This document shows, one piece after another, positions 41,652-50,286 of a stretch of DNA of 64,000 bases. This DNA is from Bin87 sp965208015 (lineage in GTDB: Bacteria > Chloroflexota > Dehalococcoidia > Lucifugimonadales > UBA3495). Location: contig CBDBNT010000004.1 of assembly GCA_965208015.1 (NCBI GenBank), forward strand, positions 496,001-560,000, in the 5' to 3' direction. The notes beneath the pieces are model-generated. The model ran no database searches, was not told where the DNA came from, and was given only the letters and a program-made list of their open reading frames with translations. A program made the position numbers and the translations under genes. The number at the start of each line of letters is the position of its first letter. Position 1 is the stretch's first letter.

Positions 41652-41815
41652 GCTTCGGCCTCGGTACCCGGGTCATTCTGCTGGTTTGCTGACAGCCGTG
41701 ACCGACGCATCGATCGGTACCCGTCAAATGCCAGCCAGCCCAAGCCGCCGAAAACCAACACCATCCCTACGGTCACCATGACCACCAACAGGATGATAAC
41801 CAGGATGTCTGCCAT
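41648..41815 (-). CDS. small single-span membrane protein
   Basis: 55 residues from ATG at 41815 (MADILVIILLVVMVTVGMVL), a long hydrophobic stretch then a basic and Glu/Asp tail (YRSMRRSRLSANQQNDPGTE). A GGGGGG tract lies upstream as a possible ribosome binding site. The 4-base overlap with the following small membrane gene supports both being real. Function unknown. Confidence 0.5.
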   Translation of the reverse strand: MADILVIILLVVMVTVGMVLVFGGLGWLAFDGYRSMRRSRLSANQQNDPGTEAEA

Positions 41816-41905
41816 GGCTGCCCCCCATGCTGCGCCTGTGTACATTATTGTAGCAAGTTCCGTTTTGCTCGCGCAAAGACGCAACTGTCAGGGAGCCGAT
41901 CCCCA

Positions 41906-43057
41906 ATGACCGGATACCTGGCCAAACGGGCCGGACAGATGGTCCTGACCCTGTTCCTGATCCTCACCCTGACTTTCTTCCTCGTGCAGGCGCATCCTGG
42001 CGACTACGCCACCTTCTATGCGCTCAACCCGGACCTGCCGGCGGAGGTGCGGGCCCAGATCAAGGAGTCCTTCGGGTTGGACAAGCCGCTGTGGCAGCAG
42101 TATCTCGTCCACATGAAGAACACCTTCACGGGGAACTTCGGCGTGTCCTTCGGGCATTTTCCCCGGCCGGTGATCGAGGTGCTGGCGGAGCGGCTGCCGC
42201 GCACGGCGGTGCTGTTCCTGACCGCCACGGCGGTGTCCTTCTACATCGGGTTCTTTCTGGGCAAAGCCATCGCGTGGCGCCGGGGCGGCGTGCTGGAGTA
42301 TGCGGCGACCATCTCGGGCGCGACGCTGTTCACCGCGTTCACGCCGGCCTTCGGGCTCATGATGATCTGGGTCTTCGCCTTCAAACTGGGATGGCTGCCG
42401 GTGGGCAAGTTCCTGGATCCCCTGGTTTGGAGGGGCGCGGAGGTCAGCGCCAACCACGTTTTCAGCTACATGCTGCTCACGGCCGCCGCTTTCCTGTTCT
42501 TCGTGTTCCTCGTGCTGTTCCTGTTCAGGAGGACGGGACGGATTGGTCGCTCGCGCCTGGCGATGCCGTTGATAGCGGCTGGCATCGTGGCGATTCCGCT
42601 GGCTTGGGCATTTTCCGACATCGGATTCCTGGCGTTGGACATCCTCAAGCACATGATCCTGCCCATCGTCACACTGACGTTGATCTCCTTCGCCGGCACG
42701 ATGCTGTTGACGCGGAACAGCATGCTGGAAACCATGCGGGAGGACTACGTGATGGCGGCCAGGGCCAAGGGGCTGCCCGAAAAGGTGGTGCGCGACCGGC
42801 ACGCCGCGCGCAACGCGCTGCTCCCGGTGGTCACCAGCCTGGTGTACAGCCTGATCTTTGCCGTCGACGGCAGCGTGATCATCGAGGGCGTGTTCTCGTG
42901 GCCCGGCATGGGCATGACCCTGCTTGAGGCAGTGCGTTCGGAGGACTTGCCGCTGGTGATGGGCTCAATGGTGTTCATCGGGCTCTTCTCGCTGCTGGCC
43001 CACGTCATCGTTGACGTGCTGTACGTGTACCTTGACCCACGGATACGGTACCAGTGA
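41906..43057 (+). CDS. oppB: oligopeptide ABC transporter permease, OppB type (system 2)
   Basis: 383 residues, longer than the usual 300-330 because of an extra membrane segment and basic loop (YMLLTAAAFLFFVFLVLFLF, RRTGRIGRSRLAMPLIAAGI) between spans. The rest is standard: N-terminal TGYLAKRAGQMVLTLFLILT and ATPase-contact loop YVMAARAKGLPEKVVRDRHA. GTG start of oppC overlaps its stop. Confidence 0.9.
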   Translation: MTGYLAKRAGQMVLTLFLILTLTFFLVQAHPGDYATFYALNPDLPAEVRAQIKESFGLDKPLWQQYLVHMKNTFTGNFGVSFGHFPRPVIEVLAERLPRTAVLFLTATAVSFYIGFFLGKAIAWRRGGVLEYAATISGATLFTAFTPAFGLMMIWVFAFKLGWLPVGKFLDPLVWRGAEVSANHVFSYMLLTAAAFLFFVFLVLFLFRRTGRIGRSRLAMPLIAAGIVAIPLAWAFSDIGFLALDILKHMILPIVTLTLISFAGTMLLTRNSMLETMREDYVMAARAKGLPEKVVRDRHAARNALLPVVTSLVYSLIFAVDGSVIIEGVFSWPGMGMTLLEAVRSEDLPLVMGSMVFIGLFSLLAHVIVDVLYVYLDPRIRYQ

Positions 43058-44067
43058 TCACTCCGCAACCCGACCAGCAAATCTTCTCCGGCGAACCGCC
43101 CGGGCTTCCGGAGCCGTCGCTCGTCGACCTGCATCCGGGCCGCGCCCAGATGGCGATGGCCCGGGCGAGACTGGCGCTGCGGTCCTTCCGCGGAGGCTGG
43201 GCCATCTTCGTGGAGAGCCGCATCGGTGTGCTGTCGCTGGCGACCATCGTGCTGTTCGCGCTGATGGCGATTTCACATCCCATCCTCATGGCGACCGTCT
43301 GGGATGCCGAGGTGTACGACCCGGTGACGGGATACGCCTTCGACCGTCTGGAGCATCCGTCGCCGCCGAACTGGAGGCACCCGCTGGGCACCGACCCCCT
43401 GGGGCGGGACGTGCTCAGCCAGCTGTTGTCCAGCACCAGGTCGGAGTTCGTGCTGGGGATAACCGCGGCGCTGGTGACGGTGGGCATTGCCACCACGGTA
43501 GGCGCGGTGGCGGCCTACTACGGGGGACTGGTCGACGCCCTGTTCATGCGGCTGGCCGACCTGATAATCGCGCTGCCCGGCATCTCGTTTCTGATCGTGC
43601 TCAGCGCGCTGTTCAAGCTGAACCTGTTCTACCTGGCGCTGATCATCGGCATCCTGGGCGGGTTTGGCGGGACGGCGATCATCCTCAAGTCCCAGGCGCT
43701 GAGTATCCGCGTGAAACCTTACATCGAGGCGGCGCGAGTGGCCGGCGGCGGGCATTTCCACATCATCTTCGTCCATATCATCCCCAACCTGCTGCCCCTG
43801 TCGCTGCTGTACATGATGTTCACGGTTACCGGCGCGATCTTCGCGGAGGCGGTGCTGTCCTTCCTGGGCCTGCTGGACCTGCGGATGAGCTGGGGGATCA
43901 TGATTCACACGGCGAACACCGGGGGCTACCTGCTGGGCGGCACCAGGTACTGGTGGCTCATCGTCCCGGCCGGCGCGTCGATTACTTTCCTGTGCAGCGC
44001 GTTCTACCTGGTGGGCCGCGCTCTGGACGAGGTGGTCAACCCAAGGTTGCGGCGGCATACCGGGTGA
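43054..44067 (+). CDS. oppC: oligopeptide ABC transporter permease, OppC type (system 2)
   Basis: 337 residues from GTG at 43054, overlapping the oppB stop (GTGA). Landmarks: HPLGTDPLGRDVLSQLLSST, then five to six membrane spans, and the cytoplasmic loop YIEAARVAGGGHFHIIFVHI. An N-terminal extension of about 60 residues precedes the first span. Normal OppC organisation. Confidence 0.9.
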   Translation: MITPQPDQQIFSGEPPGLPEPSLVDLHPGRAQMAMARARLALRSFRGGWAIFVESRIGVLSLATIVLFALMAISHPILMATVWDAEVYDPVTGYAFDRLEHPSPPNWRHPLGTDPLGRDVLSQLLSSTRSEFVLGITAALVTVGIATTVGAVAAYYGGLVDALFMRLADLIIALPGISFLIVLSALFKLNLFYLALIIGILGGFGGTAIILKSQALSIRVKPYIEAARVAGGGHFHIIFVHIIPNLLPLSLLYMMFTVTGAIFAEAVLSFLGLLDLRMSWGIMIHTANTGGYLLGGTRYWWLIVPAGASITFLCSAFYLVGRALDEVVNPRLRRHTG

Positions 44068-44083
44068 ATGCGGAGACGACGGG

Positions 44084-45154
44084 ATGTCAACAGCGGACAC
44101 CACACCGGTCCTTCAGGTGGAAGACCTGTCCCTGCGCTACCAGACGCGGCAGGGCGAGGTTCAGGCCGTGGAGGGCGTCAGCTTCGAGCTGGCGCAGGGG
44201 CAATCGCTGGGACTGGTGGGCGAGTCCGGCTGCGGCAAGACCTCGGTGGCCACCAGTCTCATGAGACTGCTGCCGGAAAACGCCCGCCTGGCCAGCGGCC
44301 GCGTGCGGCTCGGCGGCACGGACCTGACGGAGCTGGACGAAGACGAGATGCGGAGCTACCGCTGGCGCCGCATCGCCATGGTTTTCCAGGCGGCGATGAA
44401 CTCCCTGGACCCGGTGCATCGGGTCGGCCAGCAGATCATAGAGGCCATCGAGGCTCACGGCATGGAGACCACGGTAGCCGACGCCAGGGAGAGGGTTGCC
44501 CGCCTGTTCCGCATGGTCGGCCTGGATCCACAGCTGATGGACCGATACCCCCACGAGTTCAGCGGAGGCATGCGTCAGCGGGCGGTGATCGCCATGGCCC
44601 TTTCGTGCGACCCTGACCTGATCATCGCCGACGAGCCGACCACCGCCCTGGACGTCATCGTGCAGGACCGCATCCTGCGGGAACTGAAACTGGTTCAGCA
44701 GGAACTGCGGATGGGGATGATCTACATCAGCCACGACATCGGCGTTGTGGCGGAGGTTACGGACCGCATCGGCGTGATGTATGCCGGCCGCCTGGTGGAA
44801 CTGGGCGACACCGCTGAGGTGTTCCGGTCTCCCATGCACCCATACACGGCGGCGCTGATGTCCTCCTTCCCCAGCGTGCACGGCGAAAGATTGCCACTGG
44901 TGGGCCTGGCCGGCGAACCGCCCAATTTGATTGACCCGCCAACCGGGTGCCCGTTCCATCCCCGCTGCCAGTACGCTGACGCAATCTGCCGGACTGAGTT
45001 CCCCACACGAGCCAGTCGCGGCGATCATTGGGCAGCCTGCTGGCATCCCTTGGACGTTGCCCCGGTTTCGGAAAATCGTCAGAATCAGGATTTTCAGGAT
45101 GACGGGATTGACAGGATTGGGGACCATAATCCCGAAAATCCTGAAATCCGGTAA
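44084..45154 (+). CDS. oppD: oligopeptide ABC transporter ATP-binding protein, OppD type (system 2), with repeat-derived C-terminus
   Basis: 356 residues. Walker A GESGCGKTSVATSLMRLLP, signature FSGGMRQRAVIAMAL, Walker B LIIADEPTTALD, and C-terminal GCPFHPRCQYADAIC. The natural end of the family is near WAACWHPLDVA; the last 27 or so residues (ENRQNQDFQDDGIDRIGDHN and on) are encoded by a family 1 palindromic repeat at 45077-45169, which also supplies the stop codon. Confidence 0.92.
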   Translation: MSTADTTPVLQVEDLSLRYQTRQGEVQAVEGVSFELAQGQSLGLVGESGCGKTSVATSLMRLLPENARLASGRVRLGGTDLTELDEDEMRSYRWRRIAMVFQAAMNSLDPVHRVGQQIIEAIEAHGMETTVADARERVARLFRMVGLDPQLMDRYPHEFSGGMRQRAVIAMALSCDPDLIIADEPTTALDVIVQDRILRELKLVQQELRMGMIYISHDIGVVAEVTDRIGVMYAGRLVELGDTAEVFRSPMHPYTAALMSSFPSVHGERLPLVGLAGEPPNLIDPPTGCPFHPRCQYADAICRTEFPTRASRGDHWAACWHPLDVAPVSENRQNQDFQDDGIDRIGDHNPENPEIR

Positions 45155-45169
45155 ATCTTGATTCTGATG
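45077..45169. repeat. palindromic dispersed repeat, family 1, copy 4, inside the opp operon
   Basis: CGTCAGAATCAGGATT at the left and AATCTTGATTCTGATG at the right form the terminal palindrome (14 of 16). It spans the 3' end of oppD and the possible start of oppF, so it is part of coding sequence. Confidence 0.8.
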
Positions 45170-46231
45170 ACACCGAGAATGCAGACGCCCATGGCTGCTC
45201 GCAACCAGACTGACGCCGGACAGGATGCCCTGGTTGCCGTAGCGGGGCTGACCAAGCGGTTCCCGGTGTCGAAAAGCCTGTTCCGTCAGCCCTCCAGCTT
45301 CATTCATGCCGTTGATGGCGTGTCCTTCGCCCTGGCTCCGGGCGAGAGCCTGGGGCTGGTGGGCGAATCAGGCTGCGGCAAGACCACGGTGGGCAAGCTG
45401 CTGGTGAAACTGCTGGACCCGACGGCCGGACAGATACGCTTCCAGTTTCCGCCCCGTGATGCCGCCGACGGGGGAGCGGGCGATGGAGTGGACGCCAGCG
45501 CGATACGCAACGCCGACCTGCGCGCGTTTCGCCGGCAGGCGCAGATGATCTTCCAGGACCCCTACGAGTCGATGAACCCGCGGCGGACCATCTACGACAC
45601 CATCGCCGAGCCGCTGGCGGTGCAAGGCATCGGCCACCTGACGGACCGGGTGGACCGGGTCACGGAGATACTGACCCAGGTGGGATTGACGCCGCCGTCG
45701 TCATTCCTGTTCCGGCATCCGCACGAGCTGTCGGGAGGGCAGCGCCAGCGGGTGGCCATCGCGCGGGCGCTGGTGATCGGGCCGTCCTTCGTGGTGGCCG
45801 ACGAGCCCACGTCCATGCTGGACGTTTCCAGCCGCACCGGGATCATGTCGCTGATGCAGGAACTGGCGCAGCAGCTGGGGATCGCCTACCTGTACATCAC
45901 CCACGACCTGGCGGTGGCCCGCTATATGTGCCACCGCATCGCCGTGATGTACCTGGGCAAGATCGTCGAGATGGCGGAAACCGAGGAGCTGTTGCGGAAC
46001 CCGCTGCATCCCTACACCAGGGCGCTGCTCTCGGCGGTTCCCGTGCCGGATCCCACGTACCGACGGGACCATCCCGACATACGGGGCGACCTGACCCTGC
46101 CCATAGACCCGCCAGCGCGGTGCCGATTCTACGACCGTTGCCCAGCGGCAACAGACTTCTGCCGCGATCATGCTCACCCTCCAATGGAGGAACATGGGCC
46201 GGGGCACTGGGTCGCCTGCTACGAGGCTTAA
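45158..46231 (+). CDS. oppF: oligopeptide ABC transporter ATP-binding protein, OppF type (system 2)
   Basis: 357 residues in the longest frame. Several starts are possible: TTG at 45158, ATG at 45167 (both within the palindromic repeat) and later ATGs; the conserved domain begins at VAVAGLTKRFPVSKSL. Walker A GESGCGKTTVGK, Q-loop MIFQDPYESMNPRRT, signature LSGGQRQRVAIARAL, Walker B FVVADEPTSMLD, H-loop YITHDLAVARYM, and a C-terminal CRFYDRCPAATDFC Cys motif. It completes opp system 2. Confidence 0.92.
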   Translation: MILMTPRMQTPMAARNQTDAGQDALVAVAGLTKRFPVSKSLFRQPSSFIHAVDGVSFALAPGESLGLVGESGCGKTTVGKLLVKLLDPTAGQIRFQFPPRDAADGGAGDGVDASAIRNADLRAFRRQAQMIFQDPYESMNPRRTIYDTIAEPLAVQGIGHLTDRVDRVTEILTQVGLTPPSSFLFRHPHELSGGQRQRVAIARALVIGPSFVVADEPTSMLDVSSRTGIMSLMQELAQQLGIAYLYITHDLAVARYMCHRIAVMYLGKIVEMAETEELLRNPLHPYTRALLSAVPVPDPTYRRDHPDIRGDLTLPIDPPARCRFYDRCPAATDFCRDHAHPPMEEHGPGHWVACYEA

Positions 46232-46251
46232 TAAGCTTTTAATCGAGAAGC

Positions 46252-46378
46252 CCGTCATTCCTGCGGAAGCAGGAATCCAGGTCACCCAAGCATCGGCAAA
46301 CGTGGATAGGGCATGGGGTATCCTGGATACCGGCCCCGCATCGGAGTGCGGGGTGACGTTCTTTCGCCGGTATGACGG
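46252..46378. repeat. palindromic dispersed repeat, family 3
   Basis: Outer ends CCGTCAT (46252-46258) and ATGACGG (46372-46378); inner hairpins ATTCCTGC/GCAGGAAT and CCCCGC/GCGGGG. Fits the common GTCATTCC...GGAATCCAG type. A short relative, GACTCCTGCTTGCGCGGGAG, lies at 54934-54953. Confidence 0.7.
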
Positions 46379-47512
46379 TTTTGGATGGGATGGACAGGAT
46401 ATTTTGAGGTGAGCATGGCGGACGCTGAGGTCATCATCATCGGCGGCGGGATTGCGGGGGCGTCCACCGCGTTTCACTTGGCTCAGCATGGCCGGGATGT
46501 GATCCTGCTGGAACGCGGGGAGATCGCGTCCGAGGCGTCGGGCGTCAACGCCGGCGGCATCGGCGCGCTGGGCTGGGGCAACGCGCCGGACCTGGAATCG
46601 CACCTGACCATGGGCAGCCTGCAGATCTTCCGCAGCCTGCAACTGGAGCTGGGATACGACATCGAGTTTCGCGCTTCCGGCGGACTCCAAGCGATCCAGA
46701 CCGAGGAGCAGTACGTCTACGCCCGGGACCGGGTGCTGGCGTTGAAGTCGCGCGGCTACACCTTGGACCTGCTGACCATCGACGAAGCGCGCAGCATCGA
46801 GCCGGAACTGAACCCCGAGCTGTACGGAGCCATGCACTTCCCCCTGCGCGGTCAGGCTGACCCGGTAAAAGCCACGCGCGCCTTTGCTGCCGCCGCGGCG
46901 CACCGGGGAGCGAAGATTCTAACCGGGCGAGAGGTGGCCGGGATTGACCGCACAACGGAGGGAACCTACCGGGTCGCCTGCGCCGACGATGAGTTTTTCG
47001 CCCCGCGCCTGGTCCTGGCGGGGGGAGCTTGGTGCGGGCCGCTGGGCAAGATGCTGGGCGTCCGCATCCCTGTCGTGCCGGTGCGCGGGCAGATGTGGGC
47101 CACGCAGCCGTTGCCGCCACGGGTCTTCTACTCGCTGTCGTCCGCCGAGTCCTATGCGCAATGGAGCCGGGAGCCGGGCGGTGATGGATCCACGCCCCCT
47201 GAGCTCACTCACCTCGGCGACCGCCGCGTCACCCGGCACCTGTATGGTCGGCAGAACCGGGACGGCGAGATAATCTTCGGCGGCGACCGGGAATTGGTGG
47301 GCTACGACTATACGGTGGATGCCGGCGGCGTGGAGGTGAACTTCGGCCACGCCAGCGAAGTGCTCCCGATGCTGCAAGACCTGTCTATCAGCCGCACCTG
47401 GTCGGGGATGATGCCCTTCTCGCTGGACGGCCGGCCGATCATCGGCAGGATACCGCGGTTGGACGAGGTGTACATCGTCAGCGGGCTGGCGTCGTCGGGT
47501 TTCGGGCGCGGG

Positions 47513-48745
47513 CAGGGCAATCGCGTCTTATCCGAGGAGGACTTTGAGCAGGTAGTCCTCGTCCCATCCGGCGTTGAGTCGTTTGCCCTGGATGCCTACT
47601 TTCAGCGTTCTCTCGTTTTTCAAGAGGTTGTGTCCGATCTGGCGCAGGGTGTTGATGTTCTGTGGTCCGTGGTCTTTGCGGACTCGGCACTGGTCCTCCC
47701 GAAAGGACACGTCCAGGGTCCAGTGCAACGAGTTTTCGATGCTCCAGTGGCCTCTAATGGCGGCCAGCAGTTGTTCCGCTGACCCGGCCAGACTGCTGAT
47801 GTAGTAGCGGGGCTGGCTGGCGTCGCCTGCTGCGGTGGTGCGGTGGCCCACCACCCTGACGGCGGCTTTCAGTTCCGGCCATTGCCCCTGGGGGTCCAGA
47901 TAGTCCAGGCAGTCCGGCTCGGTGATGACCCAGCATTCCCGCCGTTCCACCCGCCCGTGTCCCTTGTCCAGGGTTTGAGCGTAGTCATAGGGCACGCCGT
48001 CAAAGCCCAATGCCTCGGCCCCTTCGAACAGGTCTTGAATATTCTCGTACAGTTGACCCTGGTTCTCCTTCACCGCCAGCACATAGTCGGCACCACCATC
48101 TGTGATCTGCTGCGCAATCTCTCGCTGGCAGCCCATGGCGTCGATAGTTACGATACAGCCATTCAACTCCAGCATCTCCAGCAGTTGAGGAATGGCAGTG
48201 ATCTCATTGGATTTCTCGTCGGTCTTGACCTGACCCAGGGTCAGGCTTTGCTGGGTGGCCCAGGCGCTGACCATATGGATGGCCCCCTTCTTCCCAGCAC
48301 GGTCATAGGACCGTCGGGCCGTCTTGCCGTCGATAGCCACCACCTCGCCAGGCAACAACTCGGCGATGGCCTGGGTCCATGAGATGAAGCAATCCTGCAA
48401 CTGCACTGGGTCCAGACGGGCGAAGACATCGCCGAAGGTGTCGTGGGACGGAATGCCGTGGGGCAGTTCCAGGAAACTCTGAAACCAGGCCAGCTTGCTC
48501 CTGCCGAACAGCTCGATATGAACCCAGGAATCAGCCCCACAGATGGTGGCGCAGATGGCGATGGCCAGGATGTCCACCAGTTTGTGGTGTCGGGTGCGTT
48601 CTACCCGGGGATCGTCCAACTCGGCGAAATGATCGAGAATGGTTGCCTTGGGTGCTTGTGCCATGCCCTCCTACCTCCACGACCTGCAATGGATCATCGG
48701 ACATTAGCACATTTCTAAAAATCTCATTAAGACGCGATTGCCCTG
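47513..48745. mobile_element. ISAs1-family insertion sequence, complete
   Basis: 1,233 bases bounded by perfect 18-bp terminal inverted repeats CAGGGCAATCGCGTCTTA (47513-47530 and complement at 48728-48745) and by a 10-bp direct duplication CGGGCGCGGG (47503-47512 and 48746-48755). One transposase gene fills it. Ends, size and duplication length fit the ISAs1 family. The insertion is recent, since repeats and duplication are all perfect. Confidence 0.95.
47528..48664 (-). CDS. ISAs1-family DDE transposase
   Basis: 378 residues, full length. N-terminal HFAELDDPRVERTRHHKLVD and IAICATICGADSWVHIELFG (DDE_Tnp_1-associated domain), then VVAIDGKTARRSYDRAG with the first Asp, TIDAMGCQREIAQQI with the second Asp, and HWSIENSLHWTLDVSFREDQ near the catalytic Glu. 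The stop codon lies inside the left inverted repeat. Frame intact, so the element may be active. Confidence 0.95.
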   Translation of the reverse strand: MAQAPKATILDHFAELDDPRVERTRHHKLVDILAIAICATICGADSWVHIELFGRSKLAWFQSFLELPHGIPSHDTFGDVFARLDPVQLQDCFISWTQAIAELLPGEVVAIDGKTARRSYDRAGKKGAIHMVSAWATQQSLTLGQVKTDEKSNEITAIPQLLEMLELNGCIVTIDAMGCQREIAQQITDGGADYVLAVKENQGQLYENIQDLFEGAEALGFDGVPYDYAQTLDKGHGRVERRECWVITEPDCLDYLDPQGQWPELKAAVRVVGHRTTAAGDASQPRYYISSLAGSAEQLLAAIRGHWSIENSLHWTLDVSFREDQCRVRKDHGPQNINTLRQIGHNLLKNERTLKVGIQGKRLNAGWDEDYLLKVLLG

Positions 48746-48840
48746 CGGGCGCGGGCCTATGGCGGGCAAGCTCATCGCCGACTACGTCCACACCGGACAT
48801 CGGCCCCAGGCTTTGGCCGAGTCGGACCCCGCACGCTGCG

Positions 48841-50118
48841 TCACGGCGTTGAACTGACCGGCCGTGCCGGTTCAGGTTCAGCTCGGTGCGGTTCGACTGG
48901 CCGCTTGATCAACGGGGTCAGCAGCATCACGGGGGCGATCAATAGCAGGCCGACGCCGGCATTCAGACCGATGGCCAGGGAGATGGTGAAGGCCTGGGCG
49001 ATGGCCGCGATCTCGAACCCTCCAACCAGGTGGCCAAGCCCGTTGACCAGGCCCTGGGAACCCATGATCCTTCCCCTCATGTCGGGGGCGGTCGAGAGCA
49101 TCAGGATCGTGCTCTGCATGGTGCTGAAGCCCGCCTGGCCCATGCCGGCGGTGAAAAGCACCAGGAAGGAGACCAGGAACCACGGCGACCACGCGACGAT
49201 CACCACGCCAACGGCGACGATGGCCGCCCCGAAGACGTAGTAGCGGCCGTGGAAGCTGAAGTTTCGTTTCGTGGCGATAACGATGGCTCCGACGAAGGCG
49301 CCAATGCCGTCGGCGGCTCCCAGCAGCCCGCCCAAAGCCGGACCGACTTTGAGCACGTCGGTGGCGATCACCGGGATGAAGTACTGCAACGGGAGTACCA
49401 TTCCGTTCATCACCAGGGATATGGTCAGCACTCCCAGCGCAAACTTGTTGGAGAAAGAGTGCCGGACGACCGACCCGATGCCCGTCCAGAAAGCGGTGTC
49501 TCGCACCACCCGGGTGGAACGCTCCGGCAACCGCATCCGCCACACCAGCGCCGCGGAGACCAGGTCCATTGCCACCAGCACCATGAAAGCGGCGGTGAAC
49601 CCGTAGAACTGCAGCAATAGCCCTCCCAACACCGGCCCCAGCATCTTGCCGCCGTTATTGGTCATGGTCTCCAGGGACATGGCGTGGGCGATGCGGTCCT
49701 GGCCGGCGAGGTCGAACAACGAAGCGCGGCGGGTCGGGTCGTCCAGCACTTTGGCCGTTCCCTGGGCCAGCACCACAACATAGACGTGCCAGGGCTCGAT
49801 CAGTTGCAGGATCAGCAGGACGAGCAGGCATGAGGCCAGCAACAGGTAAATGATGTGAATGGTGGTCAGGATGCGCCAGCGGTCCAGCCGGTCGGCCAGC
49901 ATGCCGGCCACCAACGCGAAGGGCGGCCGCGGCCCGTTGAGGAACACCGAGATCAGCCCGACCTGGAAGGCCGAGTCGGTCAATTCCAGGACGAGGTAGC
50001 CGAGCAGCAGCAGTTCCATGCGCCGGGAGACCTCGTGGATCCACCGGGCCGCCCACAGGTACTGAAAGTTCCGGTCCTGGAGAACCACTAGGACCGGAGC
50101 GCCGGTGATACGTGCCAA
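48841..50118 (-). CDS. major facilitator superfamily transporter
   Basis: 425 residues, about twelve membrane spans. N-terminal VLQDRNFQYLWAARWIHEVS and LVAGMLADRLDRWRILTTIH (motif A-like) place it near the DHA3-type exporters, as for 27032-28261. Its 3' end overlaps by 17 bases the convergent end of the amine oxidase gene restored from the IS insertion. Substrate unknown. Confidence 0.87.
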   Translation of the reverse strand: MARITGAPVLVVLQDRNFQYLWAARWIHEVSRRMELLLLGYLVLELTDSAFQVGLISVFLNGPRPPFALVAGMLADRLDRWRILTTIHIIYLLLASCLLVLLILQLIEPWHVYVVVLAQGTAKVLDDPTRRASLFDLAGQDRIAHAMSLETMTNNGGKMLGPVLGGLLLQFYGFTAAFMVLVAMDLVSAALVWRMRLPERSTRVVRDTAFWTGIGSVVRHSFSNKFALGVLTISLVMNGMVLPLQYFIPVIATDVLKVGPALGGLLGAADGIGAFVGAIVIATKRNFSFHGRYYVFGAAIVAVGVVIVAWSPWFLVSFLVLFTAGMGQAGFSTMQSTILMLSTAPDMRGRIMGSQGLVNGLGHLVGGFEIAAIAQAFTISLAIGLNAGVGLLLIAPVMLLTPLIKRPVEPHRAEPEPARPVSSTP

Positions 50119-50286
50119 CCGTCTGCTCCCGGGCGGGTCGCCAACTGTTCAGGCCGCCCCGTCGCATGAGGATGCCCGCCGCCCGCCCGAACTCGATAAA
50201 GGCCGCACGATACGCGGGATGATGACGCCAAGTCAAACGACGGGCGCGCGTCTCGCGCTGGATTTGGAGCCTTTTCTGGTCTACCC

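Larger units (their letters stand above)
46415..48857 (+). pseudogene. FAD-dependent amine oxidase (DAO family) gene split by an insertion sequence
   Basis: From ATG at 46415 the product starts MADAEVIIIGGGIAGASTAF (Rossmann GxGxxG) and runs to SGLASSGFGRG at 47512, where the IS begins. After the IS, bases 48756-48857 continue in frame as PMAGKLIADYVHTGHRPQAL to a TGA at 48855-48857. Removing the IS and one 10-bp duplication restores an uninterrupted gene of about 400 residues of the glycine/sarcosine oxidase-like family. As it stands, the 46415 frame reads 270 bases into the IS. It followed oppF and probably oxidised an amine or N-methyl amino acid imported by system 2. Confidence 0.85.
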
